Of a stretch of 11,337 bases of DNA, positions 10,978 through 11,337 are shown in pieces (the stretch's first letter is position 1; every line of letters starts with the position of its first letter). The notes under the pieces are model-generated. The model saw only the letters and a program-made list of their open reading frames with translations. It had not been told where the DNA came from and ran no database searches. Location of the stretch: the NCBI GenBank assembly GCA_013698395.1, contig JACCUZ010000434.1, positions 1 through 11,337 of the forward strand. The letters run 5' to 3'. The translations under genes and the position numbers were made by a program. The DNA comes from Sporichthyaceae bacterium (GTDB lineage Bacteria; Actinomycetota; Actinomycetes; JACCUZ01).

Positions 10978-11337
10978 TCACACGACCAGCTCGCCGAGTT
11001 CCGCGATCACGTCGACCAGTGCGCCTTTCCGGTAGAGCGTCAATGCAAAGCGTCGGCCGATCTCGTTCTCGAGCATGAGCCGCTGCAGGTCCTGAGCGCG
11101 CGTGATCGCTATGGGGCCAGCCGCGATCACGATGTCACCGACGTACATGCCGGCGGCCGCAGCCGGGCTGCCTGGAACGACTTCCGAGACACGCAGACCC
11201 TGACTGCGGCCGAGCCGGTCGGCGAGCGGCTCGGGCAGGCGCACGGTCATGCCGCCTACTCCAAGCCACGCGCGGCGCACGCTGCCGTTGCGGATCAGCG
11301 CGGCCAGGATGCGCCGTGTCGTGGCGGTGATCGGGAC
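10978..11337 (-). CDS. HtrA-like trypsin-type serine protease, C-terminal PDZ part (5' end cut by window edge)
   Basis: The minus frame is open to the right edge and gives 119 residues before the TGA at 10980-10978. The first residues (PITATTRRILAALIRNG, 2-18) fit the end of a trypsin-like S1C domain just before the linker. Residues about 23-115 are a PDZ domain: AWLGVGG, GLRVSEVVPGSPAAAAGMYV (47-66), GDIVIA, then ITRAQDLQRLM (78-88) and a final LTLYRKGALVDV strand. Such proteins are periplasmic or cell-surface proteases in which PDZ binds peptide C termini. The catalytic His-Asp-Ser would lie outside the window, so whether it is an active protease cannot be judged. A GTG at 11280 could give a 100-residue PDZ-only protein, but the similarity continuing upstream argues against this. 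Confidence 0.82.
   Translation of the reverse strand, partial: VPITATTRRILAALIRNGSVRRAWLGVGGMTVRLPEPLADRLGRSQGLRVSEVVPGSPAAAAGMYVGDIVIAAGPIAITRAQDLQRLMLENEIGRRFALTLYRKGALVDVIAELGELVV

Overview
The window looks like chromosomal DNA from a high-GC actinobacterium. GC is near 70 % in most genes, GTG and TTG starts are used, long spurious antisense frames are common, and the RecBCD proteins and DUF2784 relic have an actinobacterial flavour. The genus cannot be told from sequence alone, and a metagenomic origin is possible.

Left and centre (positions 1-9621, all minus strand): a recC - fic - recB - recD cluster read right to left. recC (9621-6259) is complete. A 157-bp spacer follows, then a Fic-family AMP-transferase gene (6101-4800). 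Its stop overlaps the GTG start of recB (4803-1405), and the recB stop overlaps the ATG of recD (1408 to beyond the left edge; 469 codons visible). RecB and RecD keep all the helicase motifs visible here, and RecB keeps its nuclease motif. The fic gene is AT-richer than its neighbours and keeps both its catalytic motif and its built-in inhibitory motif. It is preceded by a perfect 7-6-7 inverted repeat and a good Shine-Dalgarno. recB has no visible Shine-Dalgarno of its own, so recB and recD translation appears to depend on translation of fic. A Fic enzyme wedged into the recCBD operon is the most interesting thing here. A role as regulator or guard of RecBCD is a hypothesis, not something the sequence proves.

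Positions 9622-10582 hold no intact gene. They hold the C-terminal ends of four unrelated genes in two head-to-head pairs: a LuxR/NarL regulator (minus) against an ABC-2 permease (plus), and a DUF2784 membrane protein (minus) against a TsaA/TrmO-type protein (plus). Every one has lost its 5' part. The simplest reading is two deletions, each between divergent transcription units. The stretches between the relics (9622-9739, which is the recC leader, 10015-10084 and 10495-10582) show no further gene.

Right end: a complete small VOC/glyoxalase-fold protein (10583-10963, plus) converges on the 3' part of an HtrA-like serine protease with a PDZ domain (10978 to beyond the right edge, minus). No rRNA, tRNA, CRISPR array, insertion sequence or convincing rho-independent terminator was seen.
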